Source: Carettochelys insculpta (taxonomy: Eukaryota; Chordata; Testudines; Carettochelyidae). From it: a stretch of 64,000 nucleotides of DNA. The DNA lies in assembly GCF_033958435.1 (NCBI RefSeq), contig NC_134137.1, positions 177,147,501-177,211,500 of the forward strand. The letters are read 5' to 3'. The position numbers and the translations under genes were made by a program. Of the stretch, positions 32,588 through 43,384 are shown one piece after another. Under the pieces are notes generated by a model, which had not been told where the DNA came from, did no database searches, and worked only from the letters and a program-made list of their open reading frames with translations. Each line of letters starts with the position of its first letter. Positions within the stretch are counted from its first letter, which is position 1.

Positions 32588-33009
32588 GGCTGTGTCTACC
32601 CTACAGCAATCCTTGGAAAGAAGTCCTTCTGGGAGATCTCTTCTGAAAACACTTCTTTCGAAAGATCATGTCCACACACAAAAAAGTGTATCGAAAGATC
32701 GATCCCCTCTTTCAATAGTGTATCTACGCAGCACCTGCTCTTTCAAAAGAAGGGGCCAGAGATCAAAACACTGGGCACCATGAGGACTGCTTTTTCAAAA
32801 GAAGGGACCGCAGCGTGTCTACACACACTCTTTTTTGAAACACTGTTTTTAAAAAGGTGCCCTTCCTCATCTGAGACAGGAAGAGGGCTGCCAGAAAAAG
32901 AGTGCATTTTTCAGATCAAAAGAGTGCATTTGGTATGTAGACGCTCTAGAGTTTTTTTTTCAAGAAATGCCCAGCTTTTCCAAAAAATCTTGCTCGTGTA
33001 GATGTAGCC
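32588..33009. mobile_element. Harbinger-like MITE with TAA duplication
   Basis: Ends read GGCTGTGTCTACCCTACAGC and, reverse-complemented, GGCTACATCTACACGAGCAA. The flanking triplet is TAA on both sides (32585-32587 and 33010-33012), the classic Harbinger target duplication. The interior has 'tctttcgaaagatc' modules related to 44536-44934. Non-coding. Confidence 0.8.
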
Positions 33010-33216
33010 TAAGAGTGCTGACTAGAAAGAGCCTTAGAACTTTGAACAAAGAAAATCCCTTCTTTGTGAGTCTTACTTTGTTCAGGGAAACAGCACTTAG
33101 AAATGAATGAGATTGCATCAAGGACTCAGTCATCAATTTATATAATATATATGTATAAAAAAAGAAAGTGAAGAAGGAAAGCAGAAAAACAATTATTTTG
33201 CAAGACAGAGAAATTA

Positions 33217-33538
33217 CAGTAAACTCTTTCATAACTGGCATTCTATCATCTGGAACTGGCATTTTTACCTTAAGTAAATTTGAGTTACATGTTCCATAAG
33301 TACAGTGTAGTGAAAGTAAATACAAATAAATACAGCAAATAGAGTAGAAGTTTACATTGTACAACGACTGTTGTTGGTAAATAAAGTACTCTGCATCCAT
33401 TTTTGTTTGTTTCTTAATATCTAATCTTATTTTTCTTTAGTGTTATGCATTGCTAGGCATACCTCTCTATTATTCAGAATATTTGAATAACCAGCAACCT
33501 CCTGGTCCCAGAACTGCCGGATATGAAAGCGTTTACTG
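33217..33538. mobile_element. Tigger-type MITE (322 bp)
   Basis: Starts CAGTAAACTCTTTCATAACT and ends as its inverted copy (reverse-complement CAGTAAACGCTTTCATATCC), bordered by TA on both sides (33215-33216, 33539-33540). This is a textbook Tigger/pogo terminal repeat. Non-coding. Confidence 0.85.
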
Positions 33539-34048
33539 TATATGAGGGCAAACTGAAATTGACACAAGAAGAGATAAGACAGCTACAAAGGGAAATATGG
33601 AGATGGAGGCAAGGGGAAAACCATGCCAAGACAAAAGAAATGCATTCATAAAAGTTCTAAATAGAAAGAGTAGGTGTAAAAGTATGCAATAAGCAAGACT
33701 TTTTTAAATTAAAATGATGGAATAATCTGTGCTGAGGGACAGAAAATTTGCCTGTGATAACCCTGACTGATTATTCTACCTCTCATTTTTGTCTTTAAGT
33801 TGAACAAAGTTCTCTTTCCTCATCTGCCAACTGGCTTTCTGTGGTGCCACATATGTCAACAATACATTTCAAAGAGCTGCTGTTGTCAGTTCAGAAAAAT
33901 TGCAAATGCAAAATGTATCACAAATTACATTTCTTTTAACTGGCTCTATATCTGTAACTTGGACAATATTTGAAATCCATGAGAATCCATGCAAGTTCAA
34001 TAGGATGAAATACATGCAAGTTCTGCAAAAAGCCCACTATCTGTTCAG

Positions 34049-34828
34049 TAGGCATCCTTCAGTCTGCATAGACTATGGATCGCGCCCTTTAAAGTTTCAA
34101 TTGAGGACTTAATTTACAGCGTCTGTTGTGACTATAAAGACCCACACGAGAGTGACAGTCCTTGCTGCATCTCTTGCAGATGTAGTGAGTGTCTGGCAAG
34201 TCCTTATTGTACTTTCTGTGCGCTCGCTTCTCCTCTGCTAGCTGTCTGATCTTCAACTCACCCTTCTGAAGACCCTTGTGTAACCCCTGCCTCCATCTAC
34301 TGTGGTCGTCTGCTAGATCTTCCCAGTTGTCCAGCTCAAGGTCTATCTCTCTGAGGTCTCTCTTGCAGACATCTTTGTAACGCAACTGGGGGCGTCCGGG
34401 AGGTCTTTTGCCAGAGGCTAGCTCACCATACAGGATGTCTTTTGGAATCCTTCCATCGTTCATCCTGTGGACGTGGCCAAGCCAGTGGAGTCGACGCTGC
34501 CTGAGGAGGGTGTGCATGGTTGGGATTCCAGCTTGCTCGAGGACGGCAGTGTTGGTCACTCTGTCCTTCCATGATATTCCAAGGATGCACCTGAGGCAGC
34601 GCAAGTGGAAGACGTTAAGCCTCTTTTCCTGGTGGGCATACAGGGTCCAAGTCTCGCTGCCATAAAGGAGGGTGCTGAGGATGCAGGCTCTGTAGACTTG
34701 CATTTTGGTGTGAGTGTACAGCTTGTTGTTATTCCACACTCCCTTGCTGAGTCTGGACAGAGTTGTGGCCGCTTTTCTGATCCTCCGATCCGGAGGTACT
34801 CCAGCATCGCTAAACAGCGTTGCATCAA
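34049..34828 (-). mobile_element. 5'-truncated non-LTR retrotransposon with perfect TSD
   Basis: Flanked by an exact 14-bp duplication CACTATCTGTTCAG (34035-34048 and 34829-34842). The whole insert is the 3' end of a LINE in minus orientation, with a short 3' untranslated region ending GACTGAAGGATGCCTA and no poly(A). The coding frame runs without interruption from the truncation point to its stop, so the insertion is relatively recent. Confidence 0.85.
34089..34828 (-). CDS. LINE ORF2 C-terminal fragment (RT end plus CCHC)
   Basis: About 246 codons are open from the truncation. The N-terminal part contains LSTLLYGSETWTLYAHQEKR and FHLRCLRCILGISWKDRV, the region after the palm of a non-LTR reverse transcriptase; then LRQRRLHWLGHVHRM and ELASGKRPPGRPQLRYKDVC; and a C-terminal C-x2-C-x12-H-x3-C finger (CKRCSKDC...SHNRRC). 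This order is widespread in vertebrate LINEs; I do not assign the clade. Catalytic RT motifs are missing, so it cannot retrotranspose by itself. Confidence 0.75.
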
Positions 34829-34842
34829 CACTATCTGTTCAG

Positions 34843-36250
34843 GAGTCCAGTTTCTAGCACAAGAGTGGCAGAATGACCCCGTCTCAGTGTATTTGACCCT
34901 CGTGGCCAGCAGGGCTATGATTTAGGCATTATGCCCATTCCCCTGTTGTAAATAAATATGTCAGGTAGTTACTTACCTGTAGTCAGCAAAGGAATTCTCA
35001 ACAGAAGACTGCCCCCCTTTACTCTTCATCATCTCAGGAAGCTGGCAATATCTTTGGATTTCTTTTACTATTCCTTATCATCAAGTTTGATAATTAAATA
35101 TGAGACCTTTGTCTTCCATATTTCAGCACACGGCTGTAGACTGTGGGTACTTTTTTTTTCTTTTTTGACATTGCCTGAACACCTGTTTTCTAGATATGTT
35201 GGAACCCATTTTTTGTGGTGGTTTGGCATCACTAGTCTTTTTTTACTATTACTTGCATCAGCTTGTTTTGCCTTCCAGCTCCTTAGCACTGTTTTTGTTA
35301 GTTTCACAGCCAGCACTGTTCTTGATTCAAGGAACTCTGACACCATTTGTTGGGCAATTGGATCAGTCTTGGTTCAGCATCTGTATCCATATTCTGCACT
35401 TATTTCTCCATTGTCTGTGTTTTCTTTTAACCCACATGAGCTTATTTTTCTCCTTTATTTCATCTACAGCATCCCAAGGGAAAGTAAGAATGCTCAGTGG
35501 CGTCAAATAGTGAAGTAGGACAAAGTTTTAGGCCGATGACCATGTTAATTTGATCGTCTGCCCTCAGAGATTTGCAGTGATGCCACCCCAAGCAAAGGAA
35601 AAACAGGCACTGCCAAACTTTCCATAAGGTGCCCTATGGAGACTCCTGGAAGTTTGATGTCAAGTTGGTCTGCATATTTGGAAGGGTCAACACTGAAATT
35701 CCATACAAGATGCTAAGACCCTGTGAGAGAGCCAACTTTCCCCTGACACACCTTTGACTCCAAGCAGCTCCATAATACAGCCTCTGTTTTTCCTTCCTGC
35801 TATTTATTACATGTTCAAAGCAGAAAAGAAAATAAATTATTCAGGCAGCTGGTACCTACTCAGCACTCTCATTCCTGGACCTCCATCAGGCTGCAATGAA
35901 GAGCACAGTAAGAGGCGCTTCTCATGCTGTTTTGGCAAGGGGTGGGTTCTAGTGAAGCGGTTCGGTTTTTGTTGTCGAGCAGGGGACTTGCACACCAAGG
36001 TAGATGCTCATACCCTGCAACTCAGTACTTTCAGCATTGGAAACTTTGCCTTCAAAGCTGGTGTCCTAATGCTATTGTGAAGAGGATGTCAGTCCAGACA
36101 GCATCAGTGCTGCCAGAAGCACTTTTGAAACACCAGACCATCTCATTGCTGGGACCATTAAGCAATGGTTCAAGTGGATGCAAACCAAAGACCAGGGTAT
36201 AGAAGCTGCAATTTGCACTCAGATGAGCTGGGAGTTTCCTATGATACCAC
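34843..36250. other. unassigned sequence with a long open frame
   Basis: A 186-codon plus-strand frame (34958-35518) is Phe/Leu/Ser-rich with hydrophobic runs; the opposite strand has a 92-codon frame (35346-35068) rich in Lys. Neither shows a domain I recognise. The segment opening 'ttacttacctgtagtcagca' resembles LTR-element borders, so decayed retroelement sequence is likely. Confidence 0.3.
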
Positions 36251-36426
36251 CTGTCTTCTCTGTAAGCTGTGTGGCCACTCAGGAGAGATTCAGATGCTGC
36301 CCAGCTGATTAACAGAATGCCCACATCTTGTTTTTTTTGTTCCTACCAGTGGTGCCCATTCACACATGCCTTGGTGCACATAAAATGTTTATTCCTTGCA
36401 TGGATGTTAAAAATTAGAGGGAACAG
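36251..36426 (-). repeat. copy of hAT-type MITE family (as at 42567)
   Basis: Shares 'caggagagattcagatgctg' and 'cccagctgattaacagaatg' with 3539-3706 and ends 'aaaaattagagggaacag', the reverse complement of the 42567 left end. No matching flanking octamer is visible. Confidence 0.55.
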
Positions 36427-38476
36427 GTGGGTATCTAATCTCCCAATAAGAATGTAGTAAAAACAGAAGAGGTTCAGAGAGTGGTGACAGTAGTTCAAAA
36501 CATGGGAAGAAAATCTGTTAGTCTGGATGAAGACACTGCAATCATCATGTATCAGGAACAGGTGAGGACACAAAGAGATATACAAAATACCTAATGGTAT
36601 AGGAAACAAGACAGGCATTCCTATTTACTTGTTTCTATAGAAGAGTAAGAGCACATTTTAGGACCTAAAACTGATACAGGGAAACTTTTTAAAAAAACAA
36701 TGCATAATTGACCAGGGGACTCATTATTATAGGATATCGCCAACAGCAAGAATGTAGTAGGAATCACAAAAAGGATTAGACATTTATATCACTCCAACTT
36801 CCAGTGTTTTCATAATCGATTCTAAGTAACAAATTATATGTGGGTTTTTTCCAAGTCTTCATGTTTTGGGACAGGAGCCAATTTCTAACTTACCCCTGGG
36901 GCAGATTCCCTAACTTCCTGCTGTTACAGAAGCCAATATCGGTGACAGGCTATTGAGTTACATGGAGTACTGGTCTGCTCACTATGGCACTTCCTACGGT
37001 TTCATTGGCCAGTCTATACTTATACTTTATTTTGCTCCCTGGTTCATTTGTCTTCCTCTAGTTTCGAGTACATTCTACACCCTTGTATAATATGCCTGAT
37101 GCTAAGTTTCTTGTGCTTTGATTTGCAGAACACTGGAGGCTACTAGCCAAAAAGCCAGTCTCAGGATCTTGCTTCTCTCCCCTATATCAGTCCCAATATA
37201 ATCAGAATCCCAGAAGTTTAGCTCATACATCTGATCTGAAACTTTCCGTTCGCTCAGCAGACTGCATTTCCACACTGCTTGAGGTCACACAATTGCAAGG
37301 TGGGAAATGCTTCTAGCTCTACCCAGCAATACTTCTAAGACATCTTTCCACTCCACAAGTTTTCCAACCTGATCCTAGGCTCTAAGAAGCCCGCAAATGC
37401 GATTTGTCTGAATCATGTTGTGGGTCTGCACTATTTGTGTATTTACAAGTCTATTAGAGCAGACGTGAGAAAGTTAAGTAAAGTGTAGCTATAGGCATGA
37501 TGTACCCGCTACTGTGTCAAAATCAGAGATACTTACATAGCTACTGCACCTCATGTCATTGCATGCCACTAACAGGCAACTTTGTTTTGTATTCCCTAAT
37601 CTCTCACTTAAACTAAATGAGGAGGGCATATACTCTGAAAGCCCTCATTGAGTCACCCCAGTATTGAAAAGCCTTGATTGTTTTCTCCCATTGAACACCG
37701 AGCTCCTTTCATCACCAGCGGTGGTGGCGCTTGCATATTGCAGACCTATGTTTCTACTCTGAGATGCTGCAATCTAGAGTATTCATCAGACCAGCCTCAT
37801 AGCCTCTCGTCTTCTACACAGCCTCTGCTAATGTAGTCTGCTTGTGCCACTAGACTACATGCCACTGTCACATGGTGCACCACTCACCCCTGGCCTGGCT
37901 TCTTTACCTGCTCACTCTTCAGATGGAGATCAAGAGGCCAACACCCATGTCTACAATTTACATACCATCAGTCCAACTCTGCAGCACCATTCTCACTCCA
38001 GGACCCTCAGCATCTTCTTCATTGAATCGTAGAATACTCCTTCCCTGGAGCCTTTCCTGCTATGCTAAAGCTCTTCTCTCTCTGAGTGTACTAGCTCCAA
38101 ACATCTTCCTTCTTCCCGGGGAGCAACTGCTTCCTGCAGTCTTTCCCAGCAGCCCAACTGGTAACCTGCTCCCTGCCTTTATAGACCCTGCCTGTTCCTG
38201 TACAAGCGAGTCTCTCTAATTACCTGCCTGTGAGCCAGAACATCCCTTTTAGCAGCCTAATTAGCTGAGTGTAACCCCTGCCTCCCCCCGCACCACACAC
38301 ACACAATTCAGCTCTTGCAGGGCTAGTGTGGGGAGCTCACCCAGTCACAAAATACTCAAAAGACTGGAGTCTGTAGTGACCTTGAGTGAATTTGGGTCAA
38401 AGCTACCACACAGTCCACCCCCACAGGTTCTGAGCCAGAGCACAAGACAGAAATTGGATTTACATCACTGACACCC
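36427..38476. other. no gene or clear repeat seen
   Basis: Mixed-composition sequence; short frames only (for example 37872-38219). Nothing recognisable as a domain, RNA gene or transposon end. Confidence 0.4.
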
Positions 38477-38907
38477 GGGCTGGGTCTACACGTGCCCCTT
38501 CCTTTCGAAAGGGGCGTGTTAATGAGCAGGTTCAAAATATGCTAATGAGATGAATATGCACCGCCTCATTAGCATAACGGCAGCTGCGGCAATTTGAAAG
38601 TGTGGCTTTTTGAATCGCACACCGCCTGTGGAGATGGGACCTTCCGAAAGGACCACCCCCAGTTTTCGAAAGCCCTTCTTCTGATCATCAGATGGGAAGA
38701 AGGGCTTTCGAAAACTGGGGAGGTCCTTTCGGAAGGTCCCGTCTCCACGGGCGGCGCGTGATTCGAAAAGCCGCACTTTCGAAACGCCGCAGCTGCCATT
38801 ATGCTAATGAGGAGCTGCATACTCATTGCAGCACCTCATTAGCATATTTTGAACCTGCTCGTTAACATGCCCCTTTCGAAAGGAAGGGGCATGGGTAGAC
38901 CCAGCCC
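38477..38907. mobile_element. long palindromic MITE (Harbinger-like ends)
   Basis: Two arms of roughly 210 bases are inverted copies of each other around about 38690, with close agreement by eye over long stretches such as 'ccccttcctttcgaaagggg', 'caggttcaaaatatgctaat' and 'ccttccgaaaggacc'. Ends are GGGCTGGGTCTACACGTGCC and its mirrored GGGGCTGGGTCTACCCATGC. A truncated relative is at 20418-20721. No convincing target duplication could be fixed. Confidence 0.85.
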
Positions 38908-39193
38908 CAGTGAGTGATACAACATGGCAATCCAATCTAAATCAAATCACTAGACCCACAAGAGGGATATATGGATTGCAACACCTGCCCTTTCGGAGCT
39001 TTATCACCTAGTGAAATGCACATGGTCCATTTAGGAATGCAGGCTCCTCAAACAATTCATGGGGGGAGTCAGATCCCTAAAAAGGGGTTCACAGAAGCCA
39101 GCATAGTTCCTACAGGTCCTTAGATCGCTGGCCTGCATATTCAAAAAAGTGCAGATTGGAAAATAAACACATGAGAAATACATTTGATTGTAG

Positions 39194-39357
39194 TAAGTAT
39201 CAGAGAGGGAGCCATGCTAGTCTGTATCTTCAAGAACAACAAGAAGTCCTGTGGCACCTTATAGACTAACAGATATTTTGGAGCATAAGCTTTGGGGGCA
39301 AAGGCCCACTTCATCAGATGCATGAGATTCATTTGATGCCACAGGACTTCTTGTTCT
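39194..39357. mobile_element. Penelope-tail inverted dimer, copy D
   Basis: A near-complete tail in minus orientation ('gtatcagagagggagcc' to 'cttcatcagatgcatgag') is joined to a short plus-orientation piece ('gccacaggacttcttgtt'). It is bounded by an exact 13-bp duplication CATTTGATTGTAG (39181-39193 and 39358-39370). The left arm retains a recognisable CTGATGA ... stem segment (minus strand, about 39299-39318) of the hammerhead-like core. Confidence 0.85.
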
Positions 39358-39473
39358 CATTTGATTGTAGCAGTCTCTCAGGAATGAAGAAATGGAGAGC
39401 AGAGTTTTTTGTTTGTTTGTTTGTTTCTGTAGTTTTGCTTTTCCCCTACCAGGAGCCTTTCTAGAAGACTATA

Positions 39474-39798
39474 CAGGTTGAACCTGTCTAATCTGGAACT
39501 CTTTTGTCCAGTGACATCCATTATCAACATGATTTTAGTTAGCCAGATGACCACTTATCATGGGTGTGGTGGAGTATCCCATGGTCCCAAAAAGTTTGTT
39601 TACTACCACCAGTCCTGGCTGTCATTGTTCTGTGCTGTTATTTAGTTTTGATTTGCCCCTATATGTCTTCTAAGAGCCCAATAAATAGTAGAAGTGTTGG
39701 TAATGTGTTGGACAATATTGACTTCCTGTGGTCCAGGAAATTCTCTCATTCGGCACAGGTCAGGTCCCAAAGGTACCAGACAAGAGAGTTTCAACCTG
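39474..39798. mobile_element. Tigger/mariner-type MITE (325 bp)
   Basis: Starts CAGGTTGAACCTGTCTAATC, ends as inverted copy TTTCAACCTG, flanked by TA on both sides. Interior matches 2885-3192, e.g. 'atgattttagttagcc' and 'ctaagagcccaataaatag'. Confidence 0.8.
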
Positions 39799-40598
39799 TA
39801 CTTTATGTGTGTATTTTTGAAAAATCAGAGCAGTCCTGCTTTCCATTCCTGAGATATTATAGGAATGTCTCTGGCTCCTAACTTCCCAATCTTCAGAAAG
39901 ATGATTCCTCCCTTTGAAAGGAAGCTGAGACATGAGAATATCATAATCGTAGAGCACAACCCTTGAATCTCAAAGGATCTGTGTTCGTCATCACACTTAC
40001 CCTTTTCAAAATTTTAGTTTGCTTTCTGCTAATTTTAATTCAGGTAAATTGTAGTCTGCCTGGTGTCACCCAAGGCAAAGCTTCTGCTTCTCTGGGAAAT
40101 GCCAGTAGCAGTCAAAAAATAAAGTATCCTCAATCCTGTTAAAATTAGGTCTTTCGCTGGCAGCTTCTTTTGAAGTCTTTCCAGTGTTACAAAATACAGT
40201 TTTCTCTCCTATGGCCATGTAGCAGAATATGTCAGTGCTGGCTGAAATGAAAACTTTGTTCTTGATGTCAAGCAATAGTTTTTTGTCCTTTCACTGAGGC
40301 ATATCATCTCTTAAATTCAAACTGATGACATTTGCAGTATCTCTGACTTCACAAACCTATTCAGGAAAGCTCTGAGTATGTTCTTCTTTACCTAGCACAC
40401 CATCAAATCTGCTAGAAAAGATAGCGGGACAGATTTTCAAAACTTTCCGGCTAGATTACTGTACCATGCTAAGACTCAAGCGGTTCACTAGTATGCTTGT
40501 AAAGTACATCATGTCCACACACAAATGTGATCTAAACAGTTTTTAAGTATACCAAATACTGCTTGGATTAGACTCGTTTTATTCAGCCTTAAATACTA

Positions 40599-41109
40599 CA
40601 CCACACCTCGGAAAACTGGCACTCTCTGGTCCAGCAGCATCCATGGTCCAGGACCAGACAGCCCAGGAGCCTAAGGGCAGAAGGGCCAGTGGGGATCAGG
40701 GAAACAGGGTGGGCAGCCTGGCTTGGGGCAGCATAAGACTGGGGCTGGAATCCCACAGCAGTCCCTGGTCGCCTGCAGCAGTGTGGGGCCGTAGTCCCCG
40801 ACAGTAGGCCAGGGCTAAAGCCCCTCAGCAGCCCTAGAGAGCACAGGGCCAGAGCCAGAACCAGAGTCCCACAGAAGCCCAAAGCAAACAGGGTGGGTGG
40901 GGCCACAGCTCCACAGCAGGAGCCAGAGCCTGGGCTGCTCAGGAAGCAGGCATCAGCTGGTTGAGCAGCCTAGCCAGGCTTGGGGAGGTCCAAGGCAAAG
41001 AGCCTGCTGGGGCAGTGGACTTGGGAGGCTAGTGACAAGGGGTGTCCCCTGGTGCAGTAAATCTCTTGTTCAGGACCAGCTGGGTCCCAGACCAGGGAGG
41101 TCCACCCTG
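40599..41109. mobile_element. diverged member of the same Tigger/mariner family
   Basis: Left end 'cctcggaaaactggcactct...catccatggtccagg' and right end 'gtcccagaccagggaggtcc...ccctg' are imperfect inverted partners bounded by TA. The GC-rich centre ('gcagccctagagagcacagg') is unlike the other copies and may be an unrelated filler. Confidence 0.55.
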
Positions 41110-41779
41110 TAGTTTTAGATTAAATCATTTCAGTCAGATCCATCGTCGTATCAGTGCAGCCCTGACACCTTTACCTGTTGGATTATAGGTTTGCAGACAC
41201 TGCAGGCAAAATTCATCAGTTTACAGTAAAAAAAAAAACAAACTCTTGGACTCATCGCTTCTATTCTTTTGCGTTTTCTGGAAGGACAGCAATTCAGGGC
41301 AAATACAGTGAGCAGTCAAAGGCTGAACTCTCCTCCGGAGCTGACAGAAGTGTTCGAGGGAGGGGCAGGGGAGAGGAGCGCACAATGCCACTTTCACAGG
41401 CCATAGTCGGGGACAAAAAGCTCAAGGTAGCTCTGTTCACTTTTCCCCACCTGGAAGAATAGGTTTGTTCCTCTCACTCCACTCTTATCTTTAATGTCCC
41501 TGCAACAGCAGGCCAGGAAAGCCGAAAGAGGAGAACCTCCTGGCTCCCCTCTATTTGCAGAGAGGTGAAACTGAGCAGGGCAGCAGCCTTGTTCAGTTTT
41601 CTGGCTCCAGCCAGTGGAGGGGAGCTGGGAACCAGGGGCAGCCCGACTCCTGGCTCCCCTCTGCTCTTTGGAACCAGGAAACTAATCAGGGCTGCTGCCC
41701 TCCTCAGTTTCCCAGCTCTGCAAGCAGAGAGGAGCCAGGCTGCCGCCTGGTTCCCAGCTCCCTGACACTCAGGAGACTC

Positions 41780-41975
41780 GGAAACCGCTCCTGTCAGGGG
41801 CAGCAGTGTTATTCATGGCTGTTTCCCCTGACAGGAGTGGTTGTCTGTCAGGAGCAGCAGCCTGACTTGTGGCTGCTGCCCTGACAGGAGCAAGAAACCG
41901 CTCCTGTCAGTGGTGGCAAGCATCAGGCTGCTGCCCCTGACAGGAGCTGTTTCCCACTCCTGTCAGGGGCAGCAG
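41780..41975. repeat. alternating inverted 20-bp repeats
   Basis: Variants of GCTCCTGTCAGGGGCAGCAG appear about seven times within 190 bases, alternately forward and reverse-complemented. Next to it (41979-42030) an imperfect hairpin pairs GTTAACCC with GGGTTTAC and GCGCAA with TTGTGC. The block looks like the end of an unclassified transposon or a repeat prone to hairpins. Confidence 0.6.
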
Positions 41976-42088
41976 TCGTGTTAACCCAAGACATGCGCAA
42001 CTTGATTGTGCGTATCCCGAGGGTTTACTGAACAGGTCTTAGAGTTCCCCAATAGCTTTCTAAAAACCTGCTGCAAAACAGTTTCTGG

Positions 42089-42208
42089 AAGACAAAAAAG
42101 CAGTCAATTAGCACTTTAAAGACTAACAAAATAGTTTATTAGGTGAGCTTTCGTGCGACAGACCCACTTCTTCAGACCACAGCCAGACCAGAACAGACTC
42201 AATATTTA
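42089..42208 (-). mobile_element. Penelope tail, single orientation
   Basis: The minus strand carries 'ctgaagaagtgggtctgt', 'gaaagctcacctaataaac' and 'tttgttagtctttaaagtgc', the same tail as 22362-22494. It is bordered by AGTTTCTGG at 42080-42088 and 42209-42217, a 9-bp duplication. It holds a CTGAAGA ... GAAA hammerhead-like core on the minus strand (42175-42149). Confidence 0.8.
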
Positions 42209-42566
42209 AGTTTCTGGGAGCTTTGTCAGGTACTGAGGCATGGGCAGATGATGAAGTTTCTGCCTGGGGAGGCAAGTAGCTCCCCGGTCCACCTCTTCAG
42301 CCTGGGGTCACACCCATCCTCTACCCCTGCTCTGTCCAGGACCCCACCCTCTGCTCTCACCATGCCCTGCTTCATCTCTCTTGTCTCCCTCTTCTCTTGC
42401 CTGCTTCCCCCTCACTCCCACAGTGTATCACGGTGCATTTTTCACATTGGTTCTCAGAACGTGTGTGATTTCTACAAGCATTTTTTTTCAGAGATGGGCT
42501 TTTTGAATATCCAAGTCCTGGACTCAAACATCTAGCTAAAGGGTGCTGGGACATGGGGGACCCAGG

Positions 42567-42751
42567 CAGGGTTCCCTCTAAATTTTTCCCATCCCAGGGT
42601 GGAATAAATTTTGTTATATGCACCAAGGCCTGTGCAGATGTGCGCCAATACAAACACATGCAGCCCACTGTGGGTGCTCTGCTAATCAGCTGGGCAGTAC
42701 CTGAATCTCTTCTGGGCAGCTGCCCAAGTGCTCAGCTTACAGGGAATACTG
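42567..42751 (+). mobile_element. hAT-type MITE with exact 8-bp duplication
   Basis: Starts CAGGGTTCCCTCTAAATTTT and ends with the inverted CTTACAGGGAATACTG; flanked by GACCCAGG at 42559-42566 and 42752-42759. It is the best-preserved copy of a ~185-bp family also seen at 3539, 36251 and 62256. Confidence 0.9.
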
Positions 42752-43347
42752 GACCCAGGGACCAGCGGGAAATGTGTGTCTGGTTTTCACTGGCTGGCTC
42801 AGGTATGGGCTCCCCTGCTGCTGCTGGGCCTGCCAAACCTGATGTGGCAGAAACTCAGGCAAGCAAGTGGGGGAGTAGGTGGGTGGAACTGGAGAGCAGT
42901 GAACATTGGGGGCTGGGCGGAAGCACACAGAGAGGAAGAAAGAGAGAGTTGGATGGAGGTGGTGGACCAGTGCACCTGTCCACTGGGTGGGTGAAGGGTT
43001 GAGTGAACAGAGAGGGGGCACTGCAATAAGTGAGTGGCAGGGGGCCAAATACAAGCAGGGAAAGGAGAGGAGCAGGAACCAGGCAGCAAGTGAGTGCCAC
43101 TGGTCCGGGGAGGGAGGAAATCCACCTGACACTAGCAGGTGGGGGGATGCTGAATACTGAGCAGAGAGAGGACTGTTGCAAGAATTTGGGAGACAGGTAA
43201 GGAGGGGAGGGGTCTGGGTGGCTAGCTCTGCATGGCTGGTTGGGCTAGGCAAGCCCCCATCACCACTTCACACACTAGCAGGGAGGGGAGGGATTAAGGG
43301 GAGAGGGCAAGGGGAGGAGAAGAGGACCCAGCAGCAGCTCAGCTGCC

Positions 43348-43384
43348 TTTTTATTTTATTTTATTTTATTTTATTTTATTTATT
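43348..43384 (+). repeat. (TTTTA)n microsatellite
   Basis: Seven or so uninterrupted TTTTA units. Confidence 0.95.

Noticed and set aside
34958..35518. 186-codon Phe/Leu-rich frame
   Set aside because: No start context, domain or homologous pattern; likely chance or decayed repeat. Kept only as unassigned sequence.
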